A stretch of DNA of 64,000 nt, from assembly GCA_964020085.1 (NCBI GenBank), contig OZ026609.1, positions 890,201 to 954,200 on the forward strand, read 5' to 3'. The notes under the pieces are model-generated. The model saw only the letters and a list, made by a program, of their open reading frames with translations. It was not told the DNA's origin and did not search any database. A program made the position numbers and the translations under genes. Shown piece after piece: positions 33,301-45,003 of this stretch. How positions within the stretch are numbered: the stretch's first letter is position 1; each line of letters opens with the position of its first letter. Source of the stretch: Micromussa lordhowensis (Eukaryota; Cnidaria; Anthozoa; Scleractinia; Lobophylliidae).

Positions 33301-35847
33301 GCCCGGTTACGTAATCTGATTTGCCCAGCTTCGCCAGCTTTGTTATCTTAGATATTGGCCTGATGTTTTAGCAATTTCTCAAAGCTGCCATTAAAAAAGT
33401 GTATAGCAGCTACCAGCTAGCGAGAATTATTATTCCAGGTTTCAGAAAGAAGTCTTCAATTGTGTTGATTTTCTTGTTTATTTACTAGCTTGGTGGTATC
33501 GTTTTTTTTTTTTGCATGTTTTGAACTAATTTACTCCTATCAGTTGGTCTGACTTCCAAATTTAGGATTCATTGAATATATTTGATTAATGGCATTCTTT
33601 ATAGTCGTTGCACGCGATGGTGGTCCTATAGTTTGTCACGGTATTTGCAGAAAACAAAAGTTTTGATATTGCTGTTCGATCCTAAATGAATGTTATGCTG
33701 ATTGCATCATCACGTGACAAAGGATTATAAGTCAGGATGCTAAAAATACGACTTCATATTTGCGTATTCTAACTGACACAGTGAAAAACGATATTAAGAA
33801 AATTTTGATTGTGCGATGAAATGTTTCCACTCGTTAGAAAGTTCTCAGTTATCGCTTGTCAAACTTTGGATTAATGGCCTCCCTTATAGTCCAATGCAGG
33901 CATAAACGATATATAGTGCTTATTCACTTCCTGAATATCCACCCGGTGGGAAGTCGTTCTAAGTTATCGCTAAGGGTTTGTTATCGATCTTAGGATGTAC
34001 ATCTTTGATACGGATTATTGAACTTACCAGAGGTAGCTAGGCCAAAGCTTTGAACTAAAATTAATACAACCGGCTGTCATTGACCTACCCGGCTATACTA
34101 GACCTACTATTGCTAGTGGAACTGAGTGTCAACCCTTTTTATTTATTTTATTTATTAACTCTGCAGTGTGGTGGATCTCAGGCAGGATGATATGCAACTG
34201 AATATGTGGTGCAGATTTAGCAATCCTTTCTGGGCCGGCAAGTTGTTTCGTTTTTGTTTGTAAACTAGTCCAGTGTATAGAAAACTGTTCAGTTATTTAG
34301 ACTGAGGTTTTCTTGAGGTATTATTTTCAAAGCGCCAGTTGAAATTTGACGGAAGTTTGGTCACACATAAATGATTTAGGTATGATTATACTGAAAATGA
34401 AAAACTTTTTGTTTTTCGCTGCTTTTCTTATATTTTCTGTACACATCAGTCAGTTTATGACATAGATCATACATTCAGGAAAATACCGTTTTCCGCCTGT
34501 AGTGAAACTTTTCAGGCGCATTGTACGATATTCACTAGGGCTTGGAAAAGGGTCCAATATTTTTAAATGACACTGTGGGAATAATATTTATGGGAAGAAT
34601 GATAAAAAAGCAGACTTGATATTGACCTTCAACGAAAATGGGACAATTATCTAGACAATTATTTTACGGTAGTGCGTCATTTCAGTTGATGACGCCAGCT
34701 GATTCAAGTACTTTTTATATCCTGCAAACATCTTTTCATTCGCAAAAACGCGCTTTTAAAAACTGGAAGTTACTGCGATTTTATAGTTCCTTATATTTTC
34801 CGTTTGTAGTTTACTGACATTCTTTCTTTATAAAACTCGCGCATGTCCAAATTCTATGTCAGTGTGGTGTTTGCAGCGAGTGTATCCACTTTAGTACAGA
34901 ACTATCATAGACGTCGTATTTCAAGTAGTTAAGGCTTCAGTATTAACCGCAAGAACAATATGTGATACTGTGTTAACGGCCGGGTCTGAGTTTTATGCCA
35001 ATAGATGAAAAAAATTAAAGTTCAAAGTTAAAGCCACAAAAATGAGTACTTCATTTCAAAGCGCACTGAAACGAGAGGAATAAAACGCCTTAGTGGAAAC
35101 AGAAACGTTTACACCGCATTCGGTGCTATTGCGGCTGATGTCGCGGTATATGAGTCGTTTTCTGAATTAGCAAAGAAAACCGGAAAAATCATAATATAGG
35201 CACAATTTTGTGATTACTTTAAGATACAATGGAATCTTTCAATACCAGTTTGCGTGGTCAAGCAAACATGGTTAACATTCCAGGATTAAAAAAAGGGAAA
35301 GGCAAAGAGCAATAAGAGAGTGTAAAGAAAACAAAAGTAGCTGTTCAAAGTAAAGTAATTCGAATTAATGTAAATACAACTGTACAACAGCAATATTGGG
35401 GAAAAATAATATATAATGCAAAATGAATTCTTTTCGTGAGCAGATATTAAGTTTAGAGTTAAGCTCTGACTAAAAGTTAGTACCGCCGCAGAATACAGAA
35501 ATACTAATTCAAAAGAAAAGAAATGTTAATGGAATATTGCAGCCTGACATTCTTTACATGGCAGGGTTTGTTCATTCTGTGGAATACTTTATAATGCCAT
35601 GTCTGTCAAAATTAGCACTTAAAATTCTAACAGAGATATTTTTTCAAGACCACTGAATAAACCTCAAATGAAGACCGAAATAATAGCTTACTTGTTGTTG
35701 TGGAGTTTCATTGTCAACGCTAAATGAATTCCACCGCACATGGCCGAGGGTTGGTGAATGCGGTGCAGCTCTTTGGCTGTAGTTTCCACGTCCCTGAAAA
35801 TCAATAGCGACATCTCCATTCCCGACAGTGCTGCGTTTATGTTCCAT
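30400..35847 (-). CDS. TauE/SafE family membrane transporter, paralogue 1 (484 aa, 4 exons)
   Basis: TauE/SafE proteins are polytopic membrane proteins best known as bacterial sulfite, taurine or sulfoacetate exporters; the substrate here is unknown. Exons on the minus strand: 35847-35692 (52 codons, ATG), 32638-32560, 31964-31737, 31391-30400 (stop). All joins have GT-AG sites and agreeing phases (0, 1, 1), giving 1455 nt. The N terminus (about 1-78) is polar and probably cytosolic, ending in a Lys-rich KKKKRTPMEWLKK. The membrane part carries both half-repeat signatures, SEGGGAVAFPVMTLAFGI and GFIGGIFSAIAGSGVD, and the conserved VLGAPLGSVIGSHFHR. The C-terminal tail is hydrophilic and rich in Glu, Gln and Asn. 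A paralogue with the same exon layout lies upstream on the same strand. The large first intron (32639-35691) shows no gene. Confidence 0.9.
32805..33149. repeat. Possible short-TIR repeat in intron 1 of gene 1
   Basis: GAAGTTTGGAGAGCAC at 32805 pairs with GTGCTCTCCAAACCTC ending at 33149 (15 of 16). The interior is GC-rich near the left end. No target duplication seen. Confidence 0.35.
33150..35690. other. Remainder of intron 1, TauE/SafE gene 1
   Basis: AT-rich and apparently noncoding on both strands. I see no repeat with clear ends here. Confidence 0.4.
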
Positions 35848-36663
35848 AACAGATGTCTTCAGGCTTCAGAGTAAAAGCTATTAAAGGTTCCTGTAAAGAT
35901 CACAGAACATGGAATTAAATCTCAAGTCCAACACCACCTGATAATAAGCGCGGATGTTTGAAATAGAAAAGGCCGCAATCATCGCACGGAAAAAATATTG
36001 ATAAAAAAGTAACAAAGAAAACCATTTTATCGTGACAGCAAACATGTCAATTTATATAAAAGTATTAAAAGTGTCAATACAAATATCAACTTGTGTTTCC
36101 GTAAATTCACTTGCAAGTCATACAGACCTCAAGATGAGAGCTACCAGCAACGCAGCAAATAAGGTATGAATTGTACAGATGATGTGTCATATGATTTAAC
36201 GGTTTTTGGCAAATAAAAGAATAAATTTTCCTGTTTTTATTTGCGGACCGATTTGACATTAATGATCAGTAAATGACCGAATTGGGAGATATTGACTGCT
36301 GATATCAGCACGATATCCATTGGTTAAGCCTTTGTCTCCTGACATCTCATTTTTTTTTCTTTGTAATAATCTATATTGCCTAGCTTGCGTCGGGGTACTG
36401 AGTGAGACCTTTGACCAAGAGCGATATTGTGTTGATGTATTTTAATGACATTAAGTGAGACGCGAAATAATCAGAGTTTTACAAATCACGGACATTGTCA
36501 ATTTTGTTTTTGTTTTGTTCCGAATTTAATTTGTTGATTCACATTGAAAATGTTATTGCCCTGAAAAGACCCAAGCCTTTTTTGTGAAATGTATATGCAA
36601 CACGGAGCAAGCGATATAGTTTCAGGATTAGCGCCAACCTAGCCGGGCGGAAGCAGGAGATCA

Positions 36664-36865
36664 GGCCCCAGTTGTTCAAAGGCTGGATAACGCTATCCAC
36701 CGGATAAATCGCTATCCAGCGGATAAGTGTTAACAAAACAAACCACGCTATCCACTGGATAAATCGCTATCCAGTGGATAAGTGTTAACAAAACAAACCA
36801 CGCTATCCACTGGATAGTGATTTATCCGGTGGAGAGAGTTATCCACCTTTCGAACAACCGGGGCC
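36664..36865. mobile_element. TIR element GGCCCCAGTTGTTC with internal 60-bp repeats
   Basis: Ends GGCCCCAGTTGTTCAAAG and CTTTCGAACAACCGGGGCC are near-perfect inverted repeats. Inside, a unit of about 60 bp containing CGCTATCCACTGGATAAATC and GTGTTAACAAAACAAACCAC occurs twice plus a partial copy. Confidence 0.8.
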
Positions 36866-36937
36866 AGACTTTTAACAACGGTTACATGTTCACTGTATGG
36901 TTGGGAACGTCTCCGCCAACAGTCAGTTATTTGCACG

Positions 36938-37148
36938 ATGACATCATATCGGGCTATAACTTCTTATTCCCTTCCCTTTTATTATTATATACCAGTAAAT
37001 ACTTGATCTTTGCTTGCCTGTAGCCTGCAAAGAAAATATCAGACATCTACAGACAGGCAATGCAAAATTAGAAAAAACAAAAATATTATTATCATGATAA
37101 TAAAAGGGAAGTAGATAAGCAGCGGCTATAGCACGATATGACGTCAAC
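36938..37148. mobile_element. MITE-like imperfect inverted repeat
   Basis: GATGACATCATATCGGGCTA on the left pairs with TATAGCACGATATGACGTCA on the right, continued by CCCTTCCCTTTTATTATTA with its complement. Arms are about 50 bp with several mismatches. Confidence 0.65.
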
Positions 37149-38334
37149 GTACAAATAACGTCTCGTTAGCGTGTGGAACAAAGGAGACAGCAGACATTTC
37201 CTCGCTGGCTAAGTGAACTCTGCCCTGGTCGTAAATTTAGAACTTGCATGAGCGGCGGCGACACGAAACTCCAAAAATTTAATATTCTGGTATGGTGGTT
37301 GTTGTCAACATCCTGCTCATTTCTCGCCTTAACGGCTGGTTTCCACCAGCACATAATTTAATTAGCACAAGCGTTGGCGACATAATTATGCAGACGAGTT
37401 AAGATGGTAATAACTAACGCCTCTTGTTAGAAATATGTGCTAACAAGAGACGCCATTTAATAGCTCGCCCCTTACTGCGCATGCGCTTTACAATTAAATA
37501 TCATATGTAGTTTCTTGAACTATTGCAACATTAAGCTGAAGTTTTGTTTATTCCTCAGAGGTAATTTTAAGGCAATATTACCGATTAGTTTAAGGAAATT
37601 AGTCATTACTTTTAAGCCGCGCTATTTCAATCTTTGCCGGCGTAGCTTGTTTTCCCTCAGGCTGATCGCTCACGCCAGGAAGTGGTCTAAAGAGCCTTTC
37701 AATTCCTGACTGTTTGTCTATATTGGCCAACCCTTCGAGAAAAGCGTCGGCATTCTGTAAAAATATACCAGAAGATATTTCAACTCACAAACCACAGAAA
37801 GCTATTTTTTTTCAAAAACTCTTCGACTTTCTTTCGAACAACATCCGAAGGAATTAACCTAAATCATGAAGTAAATGTATTTCGTCAATGCCCTTTGTAG
37901 GTGTTTGTTTATTTACTATTTTTTTTAAGTATTCACTTCTCGTGACGTTAACCGATAATATTTTTTTTGTCTGGCGGTTAGCCTCGTCAGCATGACGTAA
38001 GTAAGAGGAAAAAACACCTTTGTTGTGATGTTTGAGGTTAACCGTCAAGGATCAAATAATATGCTGGCTGAACTCGCCTCGATACAGAAGAAAACTGAAC
38101 ACTAACATTGGATCTGCAAGCTGATTTAATTCATCTTCAACCAAAGTTTACAGCACTGATACAGCTGCTACATCAGCTGCTGCTAATACTGTAGCAAAAT
38201 ATCTGACAATTAGACGTCATACTTTTGGTCTTTTCGGCTAAACCCTTAAGAACAGTTTTTAGCTGATGAAACTAGCCATCATGTTGAAATTTGCCTAGTG
38301 AACTAAAATATATCAGACATAACAGACATGTTTT

Positions 38335-38600
38335 ACCGCACTCCCAAACATCGAGATAAGAGTTGAAAATACGATGCGCAGCGGAGTACGTTTTCGAGGT
38401 ACATTTTTAGAAACATGCTGAAACACTGTCTCGAGTACTTGATATGTCTGCTCAATGGAAACTAAAACCAAGGAGTAAAATAAGGAGATAGTGGAGGAAA
38501 AAATCTTAGAAATCTATGCTAATTAGCAGATATCCAAACGCCGTTACAGCTTTCGTTTGTTTAAACTTGATGAATTATATATTAGTAGAAACTCAGTTGT
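38335..38600 (+). repeat. Dispersed repeat C, copy 2
   Basis: Shares AGAGTTGAAAATACGA, GCGCAGCGGAGTA and a GATATCCAAACGCC-type block with the other copies. Confidence 0.55.
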
Positions 38601-38706
38601 GTTCTATTGCATGGAAATCCGTGAATTTGATTGGTTCTAATAACAATAACAAACTTAACAAGTCATTTCCAAATTACCGTTAGCCTCTTTCCCAAAGCGA
38701 GTCTTG

Positions 38707-38890
38707 GGGTGCGTTCCATTAAGGTGAACTGGATGAGGATCAGTGATCCAAGATCCGTCTGGATCATGGTGCATCAAAGGAACCGATGAATCCATTCTGG
38801 TCACGGATTCATCGGTTCCTTAGATGCACCATGATCCAAGTGATCTTGGATTACTGATCCTGATCCAGATCACTCCAAAGGAACGCACCC
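38707..38890. mobile_element. Palindromic MITE with GGGTGCGTTCC ends
   Basis: Left end GGGTGCGTTCCATTAAGGTG and right end GAACGCACCC. Both arms contain ATGAGGATCAGTGATCCAAG-like sequence and meet at ATGAATCCATTCTGGTCACG. Almost the whole element is self-complementary. Confidence 0.8.
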
Positions 38891-39029
38891 TTGGTGTCCA
38901 TCCTTTCATATGAAAAGGAGACTTCATTCACATGCAAATTAAACTCATTTTCTTGTGAATGGTTGTGCACCAGGATTCGTTTTTATTAGAGCGGCTTAAT
39001 GCGACTCGAAAATGGGGCATTAAAACCTT

Positions 39030-42000
39030 TCATGTCTCCAAAAGAGTGTCCAGTTTTTGAACTTGTTGTTCTCCTTTACAATTAAGTTGCAGCATTGTTA
39101 GTGTTACAACGTCAACCTTACTATGAGGCTCCTCTCGCTTGTGATTTTGTACTGTGTTGTCCAATTCTTCCACGAACCTGACTTGACCTTGTAGCAATCT
39201 TTCCTTTCCCTCTTCAATTCCCTCCATGATTTTCTGTCCGGCATAAGCCATGAGGCCAAAGAAGAGAAACCCGAACACTATGATGCCCACGGAGAATCCA
39301 ATCAAGACCTTGGTGAGAGGAACTATTGCATACGCACTGATAAGGGCCACGGTATCCAAAATGTAAACCAAAGTCGCCAGAATTTGGCGATGAAAATGGC
39401 TTCCAATGACAGAGCCAAGTGGAGCACCCAGTACAACAATAGGGACGCAAACTGCAAGGTAGTAATAAGCCTCAGTGCTGATTGCTTGCTGCATGACTTG
39501 ACGCCAGTAAAACCCAACTACGGTGTTTCCTGCCATTAAGACGACAGAAGTGGGCGTGGCAGTCTTCTCCGTGATCCGGAAGAGAAGTGTGAGGATACTG
39601 AAGCTGCAGATGTCCACGCCACTTCCGGCGATAGCAGAGAAGATTCCGCCAATGCTTCCGGTCATCAGAAGGACGATAAGCTTCCACAACTTGAATTCTG
39701 GGATTGTTTTGTAAGTCTTACGCTTGTGGTAACGGTTTAACAAGAAAAGGGCAAAGGCAAATGAAAACCACACACACACAAATCCAATTTTCTTCTGGGG
39801 TGGTGTGAGGTTAGGATCAATAAACTCCAAACCAATTACCATGCCAACGATTCCTCCAAGCGAACAGAATATTATGGAATGCCATTCAAGCTGCACTCGC
39901 ATCCAGAAGATGGTGGAAGCCGCTGCCGTCATACCGCAAGACTGAATCATCAGTGAGAAGTCACGTGCTATTGCTGGTGCTATACCAAAAGCGAGGGTCA
40001 TGACGGGAAATGCAACCGCGCCTCCACCTTCACTGGTCATTCCTAGAAAGAGAGAGGTCATTTATTTACATATCGGTTTCATTTAAGACTGTTGAAAGGT
40101 AAGAAAGGTAGCGTAAGAGACAGCGTGGCCGAGTGGAAGGCGCCGGACTTAAAATGCAGAGGTCGCGGGCTCGAGGCCCTCTCTGACCAATAAACCTTGA
40201 GTCGTTTCTTGCAATACCCCTATGTCAACTACTCGGTCATGGTTGTAAATAGCCAACTGGTCTGCCTTCCGCCAGTTGGGATTTCTAAGCCTATTATGTT
40301 TATTTGAAAAAGACTTTCAATTTAAGTTGCATACCTGAGAACTAGCTAGTTGTAGCTAAGCGCATTGACCACTATAAACATTCAACCTTAACATCCTTTT
40401 TAGGCATACATTTTTCCATCAGTCAACTTTGCGACATTGCACTTTGTGTAATTGGTCCCAGCAAACTTGGTAAGAAAAACGATCAAAATCAAAAAATCAA
40501 AATCAAAGTTTAAACCGCGAAAATGGAGGAACCTGTAACGGCTCAGTGTTATTGCGAAAAGAGAATCTACCACATGTTTCTATAGTTTAAAGCTGTGTTT
40601 AACGCATGCGACGTTGATAACGTCCCATCCAGAGGATATGTTAGGGTAGAAATACTTCTAGTCGCCTAATGCTATGCGAATGTATATAAGAATACAATGT
40701 TTTCTATTCGTAAAATTAGTCTTTGCATTTACCTGCAATCATGGAACCAAAGATCATTGTTATGGACATGAAAAATCGGCCAGGAAACAAGCTCCAAAAG
40801 TTGTAGTTGATAGCACAGCTCCACCAAATCACTTGGAAGAACGTAAAAGGAATGGCCACGCCCAGCAGACGTCGGTGCTTTACAATTAGCTTTTCGTACC
40901 ATGGAGCATTTGCGCAAAGCGCTTCAATGGCTTGGGTTTGAGTGGCTGTCAAAGCCTGTCCTTAAAGATAAAACATAATTATGCCAATAAAACATAATTA
41001 TCCTTTCTGTCTTTTATTATTATTATCTCTTTGGTGTTTTTCTATCTAATTTAACTACTATTTTTGGGCTTCCTTTAACATAAAGGTAATTCTTACGCGT
41101 CCAAAGTAATGATCATTTAAAAATCTTGGGCTGGCAGAGTGCAGAGAATACAAAGACAATTAATTTACCTTCTAATAGGTATTTCTTAATCCACTCCATT
41201 GAGGTTTTGCGTTTTTTAGCGCTTGCTTTCTTGTTAGGATAGATCTGGACAAAAATAGAAACAAAGTGAAAATAAAAAAGTTTGTTCAACCTTTAACCCA
41301 GTGCTTTTCCCTTTGTAGTTGGGAGTTTCAAAGGAAAAGCCCTGGAAAAGAGGCTGGAATTTAACTTTTTGCCATTTCGAGTCAAGCTTAAAGTGCCACT
41401 ATGATCAAATTCTCGATACCCATTTTGTTTGCATTTTCGTACACAAAAGGTCTTTCCTAGATATCTTGCCAAATTTCAATCTATTACGAACATTAGAACT
41501 CGCGGTTTTTGAATTTAACCCAGTGCTTTTCCCTTTGTAATTGGGAGTTTCAAAGGAAAAGCCCTGGAAAAGAGGCTGGAATTTAACTTTTTGCCATTTC
41601 GAGTCGAGCTTAAAGTGCCACTATGATCAAATTCTCGATACCCATTTTGTTTGCATTTTCGTACACAAAAGGTCTTTCCTAGATATCTTGCCAAATTTCA
41701 ATCTATTACGAACATTAGAACTCGCGGTTTTTGGACCTTTATTTCCGAGAATTTACGGCCGCCATTAATTTCCCTTGTTCCAAGTCTTGGTGAGAATTGG
41801 AGAAAATGACGTCATTTTCTCAAAAATACCACACGGGTTGAAATTATAATAACAATTAGCACAGCAATTCGCATAAAGAATAACAAAAACTTTGGCTCAT
41901 ATATTCGGGCAAGTTTTGACTTAGTTGTTATTATAATTTTAACCCGTGCGGTATTTTTGAGAAAATGCAAATTAATGGTGGCCGTAAATTCTCGGGAATA

Positions 42001-42380
42001 AAGGTCCAAAAACCGCGAGTTATAATATTCGTAATAGATTGAAATTTGGCAAGATATCTAGGAAAGACCTATTGTGTTCGAAAATGTAAAGAACTGGATA
42101 TCAAAAATCTCATCATAGTGGCACTTTAGATACATTTTACTTTTGGAGTGCTACTATGGTTCATCTACCACTCTAAGAGATTGAAACACAAAGTTGTAGA
42201 TGAAATGACCTTTATTTATAAATACGGTAAATAACTCACTTTTTCCTGGGGTGTTTGGTTTTCAATGGCAAAAGAGCTCTGTGAAGCTTGACTAGGAGTT
42301 GGTGAATGCTGCAAAGGTCCTTGAGCGCGTTTTCCGTATCGTGAGAATTCCACTCTCACCGTGTTCTCTTTAGGTTTCAT
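39030..42380 (-). CDS. TauE/SafE family membrane transporter, paralogue 2 (485 aa, 4 exons)
   Basis: Same family and layout as the gene at 30400-35847. Exons on the minus strand: 42380-42240 (47 codons, ATG), 41244-41169, 40960-40733, 40042-39030 (stop). Phases again 0, 1, 1; total 1458 nt. Exon 3 has exactly the same length (228 nt) as in paralogue 1. The protein keeps both signatures (SEGGGAVAFPV and GSIGGIFSAIAGSGVD) and VLGAPLGSVIGSHFHR. The N-terminal 47 residues differ most; both share a QHSPTP/PHSPTL motif. The C-terminal tail is also divergent. Tandem position, orientation and intron phases indicate duplication of one ancestral gene. Intron 1 carries a 222-bp tandem repeat and a foldback repeat; intron 3 carries a tRNA-like sequence. 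The substrate is unknown. Confidence 0.9.
40125..40195 (+). tRNA. tRNA-Leu(UAA)-like sequence, probably a pseudogene or SINE head
   Basis: It has an A-box-like TGGCCGAGTGGAAGGCGCCG, an anticodon-loop-like CTTAAAA (UAA) and a B-box-like GGCTCGAGGCC. The spacing resembles tRNA-Leu, but it is only about 71 nt, the variable arm is very short, and the acceptor and anticodon stems have mismatches. It lies in intron 3 of TauE/SafE gene 2 on the opposite strand. Confidence 0.4.
41298..41745 (+). repeat. 222-bp direct tandem repeat in intron 1 of gene 2
   Basis: Two nearly identical units, starting with CCCAGTGCTTTTCCCTTTGT at about 41298 and 41520. The paired ORFs read through them are repeat artefacts. 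Confidence 0.85.
41611..42127. repeat. Foldback inverted repeat in intron 1 of gene 2
   Basis: The second tandem unit (AAAGTGCCACTATGATCAAA onwards) reappears inverted at about 41925-42127 (GATATCTAGGAAAGACCT, ATAGTGGCACTTT). Arms are about 200 bp around a centre near 41870, with AACCCGTGCGGTATTTTTGA on the right arm. Confidence 0.75.
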
Positions 42381-43650
42381 CTGTTTGCTTCTCAATCGAC
42401 GCTGTTGAAGTTACCTGAAAAGTTCACAAACATTCATTGGATTTCTTATTTACCGCAGGTGTACAATCCCATTGAGAAATGCATGAAGCCTTTAGTTTGC
42501 CAATTCTGATACATTGATATTTAAACGTTAACCAGTTTATGGAAAGTGTCCCAAATTTTGCATAAACTGTTGTTGTGAAATGCTCTTGAGAGGTCTGCAT
42601 ATTTCTGAGAGCATTTCTCAACAATAGTTTATGCAAAAGTTGGGGGCAACCAGATTGAATTATGGGCAATTGGAAAATAGAGAATAGACAATAAAGACTG
42701 GTACATTTGTAGGCGCTGACGTCGCGTCGAGTAATTTACGCATGCTCAGTATCAGTCTATTACCCAGGGGTCCCGGTTGAATTTAAAATTCAGCACAGGC
42801 CAAAGGAAAGGCAAACTTGTGAACCGTTGGTAGGATTAAGCATTGCGTTGGTAATTCAATGAACCAGAACCAAACGTTACAAAGAATTAAAACGATCAAA
42901 CACAGCAGGGTATCGGTTAAATCCAAGAAGAACAAAACCATGATAAACTAAATGCACTGAAATCATCATAAAAGACTTAAAATATTTCACTGCTATACAA
43001 ATAAAATACGAAGTTCAGAAGCACGGCTCTTAGAATTTAAAAAAAACCTCTCAAAAATGAACTCGGTTCCTCAAAAGCCGATGCAACGAATTTCAATTCA
43101 AGTACATTGCAGGTGTTCTACTTTCCAATTTTATTGGATCGTGAAGGTATAAAGCTACCAAAACGCGGTATTAACAATACAGGGTCAGACATTAAGATCA
43201 AGAAAGAATCGAATCATCTTTCTCAATACGGAAAATGTACCGAATAAAAATTTCTGATTACTTTTCACCTGCTTTCCGTGCATCTTTCCACATGCCATGT
43301 AACCTGGCCTACGTCAGAAATGTAACCACTGTACGGAGGTCGAACTCGAACTTTGGTGATGAAAGATGGATGACATCAAACTAGAAAGGTTAGGGCTATC
43401 AAGAAGTAATTCCGGGAGAAATAAATCGACTGTTTTAAATGTTTACACCTTGCGAATATTAAGAGCGGTAGCGGTGCAATTCTACCCGAAGTCATTATTG
43501 GGAACCGATAAAATCGTTTGGATTATCCCGTAAATCGGGAAACATGTAAAGTCCACAATCGTCTTCAGCCATTAGAGGCCAGTAAGTATCATTTATTTGT
43601 TATTTCGTCCGATAATAACCGGAAAAATTGCTAGTCTTAGTACAGTTAAA
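42381..43650. other. Upstream of TauE/SafE gene 2
   Basis: Probable promoter side of gene 2, with one palindrome (42551-42644). No other feature supported. Confidence 0.4.
42551..42644. repeat. Palindrome with about 40-bp arms
   Basis: CCAAATTTTGCATAAACTGT on the left pairs with AGTTTATGCAAAAGTTGG on the right; inner arms GAAATGCTCTTGAGAG and CTGAGAGCATTTC. Confidence 0.7.
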
Positions 43651-44400
43651 CGGTCTTTCAGCCGGTTATATGTCGAAAGATGTCCAAAGACATGAAAGAT
43701 GTAGGTAGCACTGAAAGCGGGTGTAAACACATTTACTGAGAACTCACACATATGACGAAGCTTATGTGTTGAATGCTAACCGAAAGTGTACTAAATGACT
43801 ATGATGTACTGAACTGGTTTTTGTGTTTTGTGTTTTGCTATCATGAATTTCATTGTTGTGATCACGTGCACGACTGAGTGTCCATAAAATAAAACCTGGA
43901 GAAAGGTAAACTCGCTCACCTTGCTATTGCGTCTTTTGAACTCGTCTGATTTCATTGATGTAATTAACATTTATAAGCTACTATAATGCCGTCGTTTTTA
44001 TGTCACCGCAATTAAGAACAATTGTGCTTTGACTTTTATGGATTCCTACTTCTCTCAATGGTTACCGCATGACAGGACGGAAACCGCGCCAGCTGTAAGG
44101 ACCTCCCGTTTTCCCTCATAAATCCTTAGAGAACTTTTCTAAGGTGATCAAGTTGCCAATCCTGTTGAGCATCGCTAGACCACTTAGCAGAGACATCCTG
44201 TAAATTGTGTTTGCAATTGCAAAAGCTCGTAATAGCGACAATAACTTTTTCAATTGTTTGTGAATAAAAGTGTCGCCTGCATTGTAAACGCACAGCCAGG
44301 GATCTTGAAGTTTGTCCATGGGTTGCCACCAGCGTTTATTGAAAATAAAATAATTATCGTCTTCTCTTTAATTTTTGTCTGACTGTTTATTTCTTTGCAG

Positions 44401-45003
44401 CGTGTCAAGCTCAGGTAAGTTGGGAGTCGTTAGAAATTGTTTGTCACGGCTCCGTCACACGCTCTACTAATCGCTGTAATTATGTTTGCGCTTTCACAGA
44501 AAAGAGTAAGTAAACAAAGGCCCCGTGAGATGGGAGACTACAATTTCTCAGCAAAACTCAATTTCTCAAGTAAAAGCATAACTTCTACTGTTGCACGTAC
44601 ACAATCCAAAAAACACATCTAGAGGACCTTGAAGTCCAGATTTAGCTATAGCCTGCGAAAACAGCCGTCCTTCTTCACTCCCGAGCCGAGCAAGCTCAGG
44701 TAAGTTGGGCGTGTCAAGCTCAGGTAAGTTGGGAGTCGTTAGAAATTGTTTGTCACGGCTCCGTCACACGCTCTACTAATCGCTGTAATTATGTTTGCGC
44801 TTTCACAGAAAAGAGTAAGTAAACAAAGGCCCCGTGAGATGGGAAACTACAATTTCTCAGCAAAACTCAATTTCTCAAGTAAAAACATAACTTCTACTGT
44901 TGCACGTACACAATCCAAAAAACACATCTAGAGGACCTTGAAGTCCAGATTTAGCTATAGCCTGCGAAAACAGCCGTCCTTCTTCACTCCCGAGCCGAGC
45001 AGG
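44401..45003 (+). repeat. 309-bp tandem repeat with exon-like splice sites
   Basis: Units 44401-44709 and 44710-45003 differ at only a few bases. Each begins CGTGTCAAGCTCAG/GTAAGTTGGG. The first is preceded by TTTCTTTGCAG, so the 14 bases 44401-44414 look like a mini-exon. No ORF can be assigned. Confidence 0.8.

Larger units (their letters stand above)
35848..39029. other. Region between the two TauE/SafE genes
   Basis: Promoter side of gene 1 and 3' side of gene 2. It holds the repeats listed at 36664, 36938, 38335 and 38707 and a small hairpin (AACGCCTCTTGTTAG with its complement) near 37410-37455. No ORF with recognisable content. Confidence 0.5.

Noticed and set aside
44116..44329. Two overlapping 67-aa ORFs on the minus strand
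   Set aside because: Overlapping frames of equal length, no recognised motif and no splice or promoter support.
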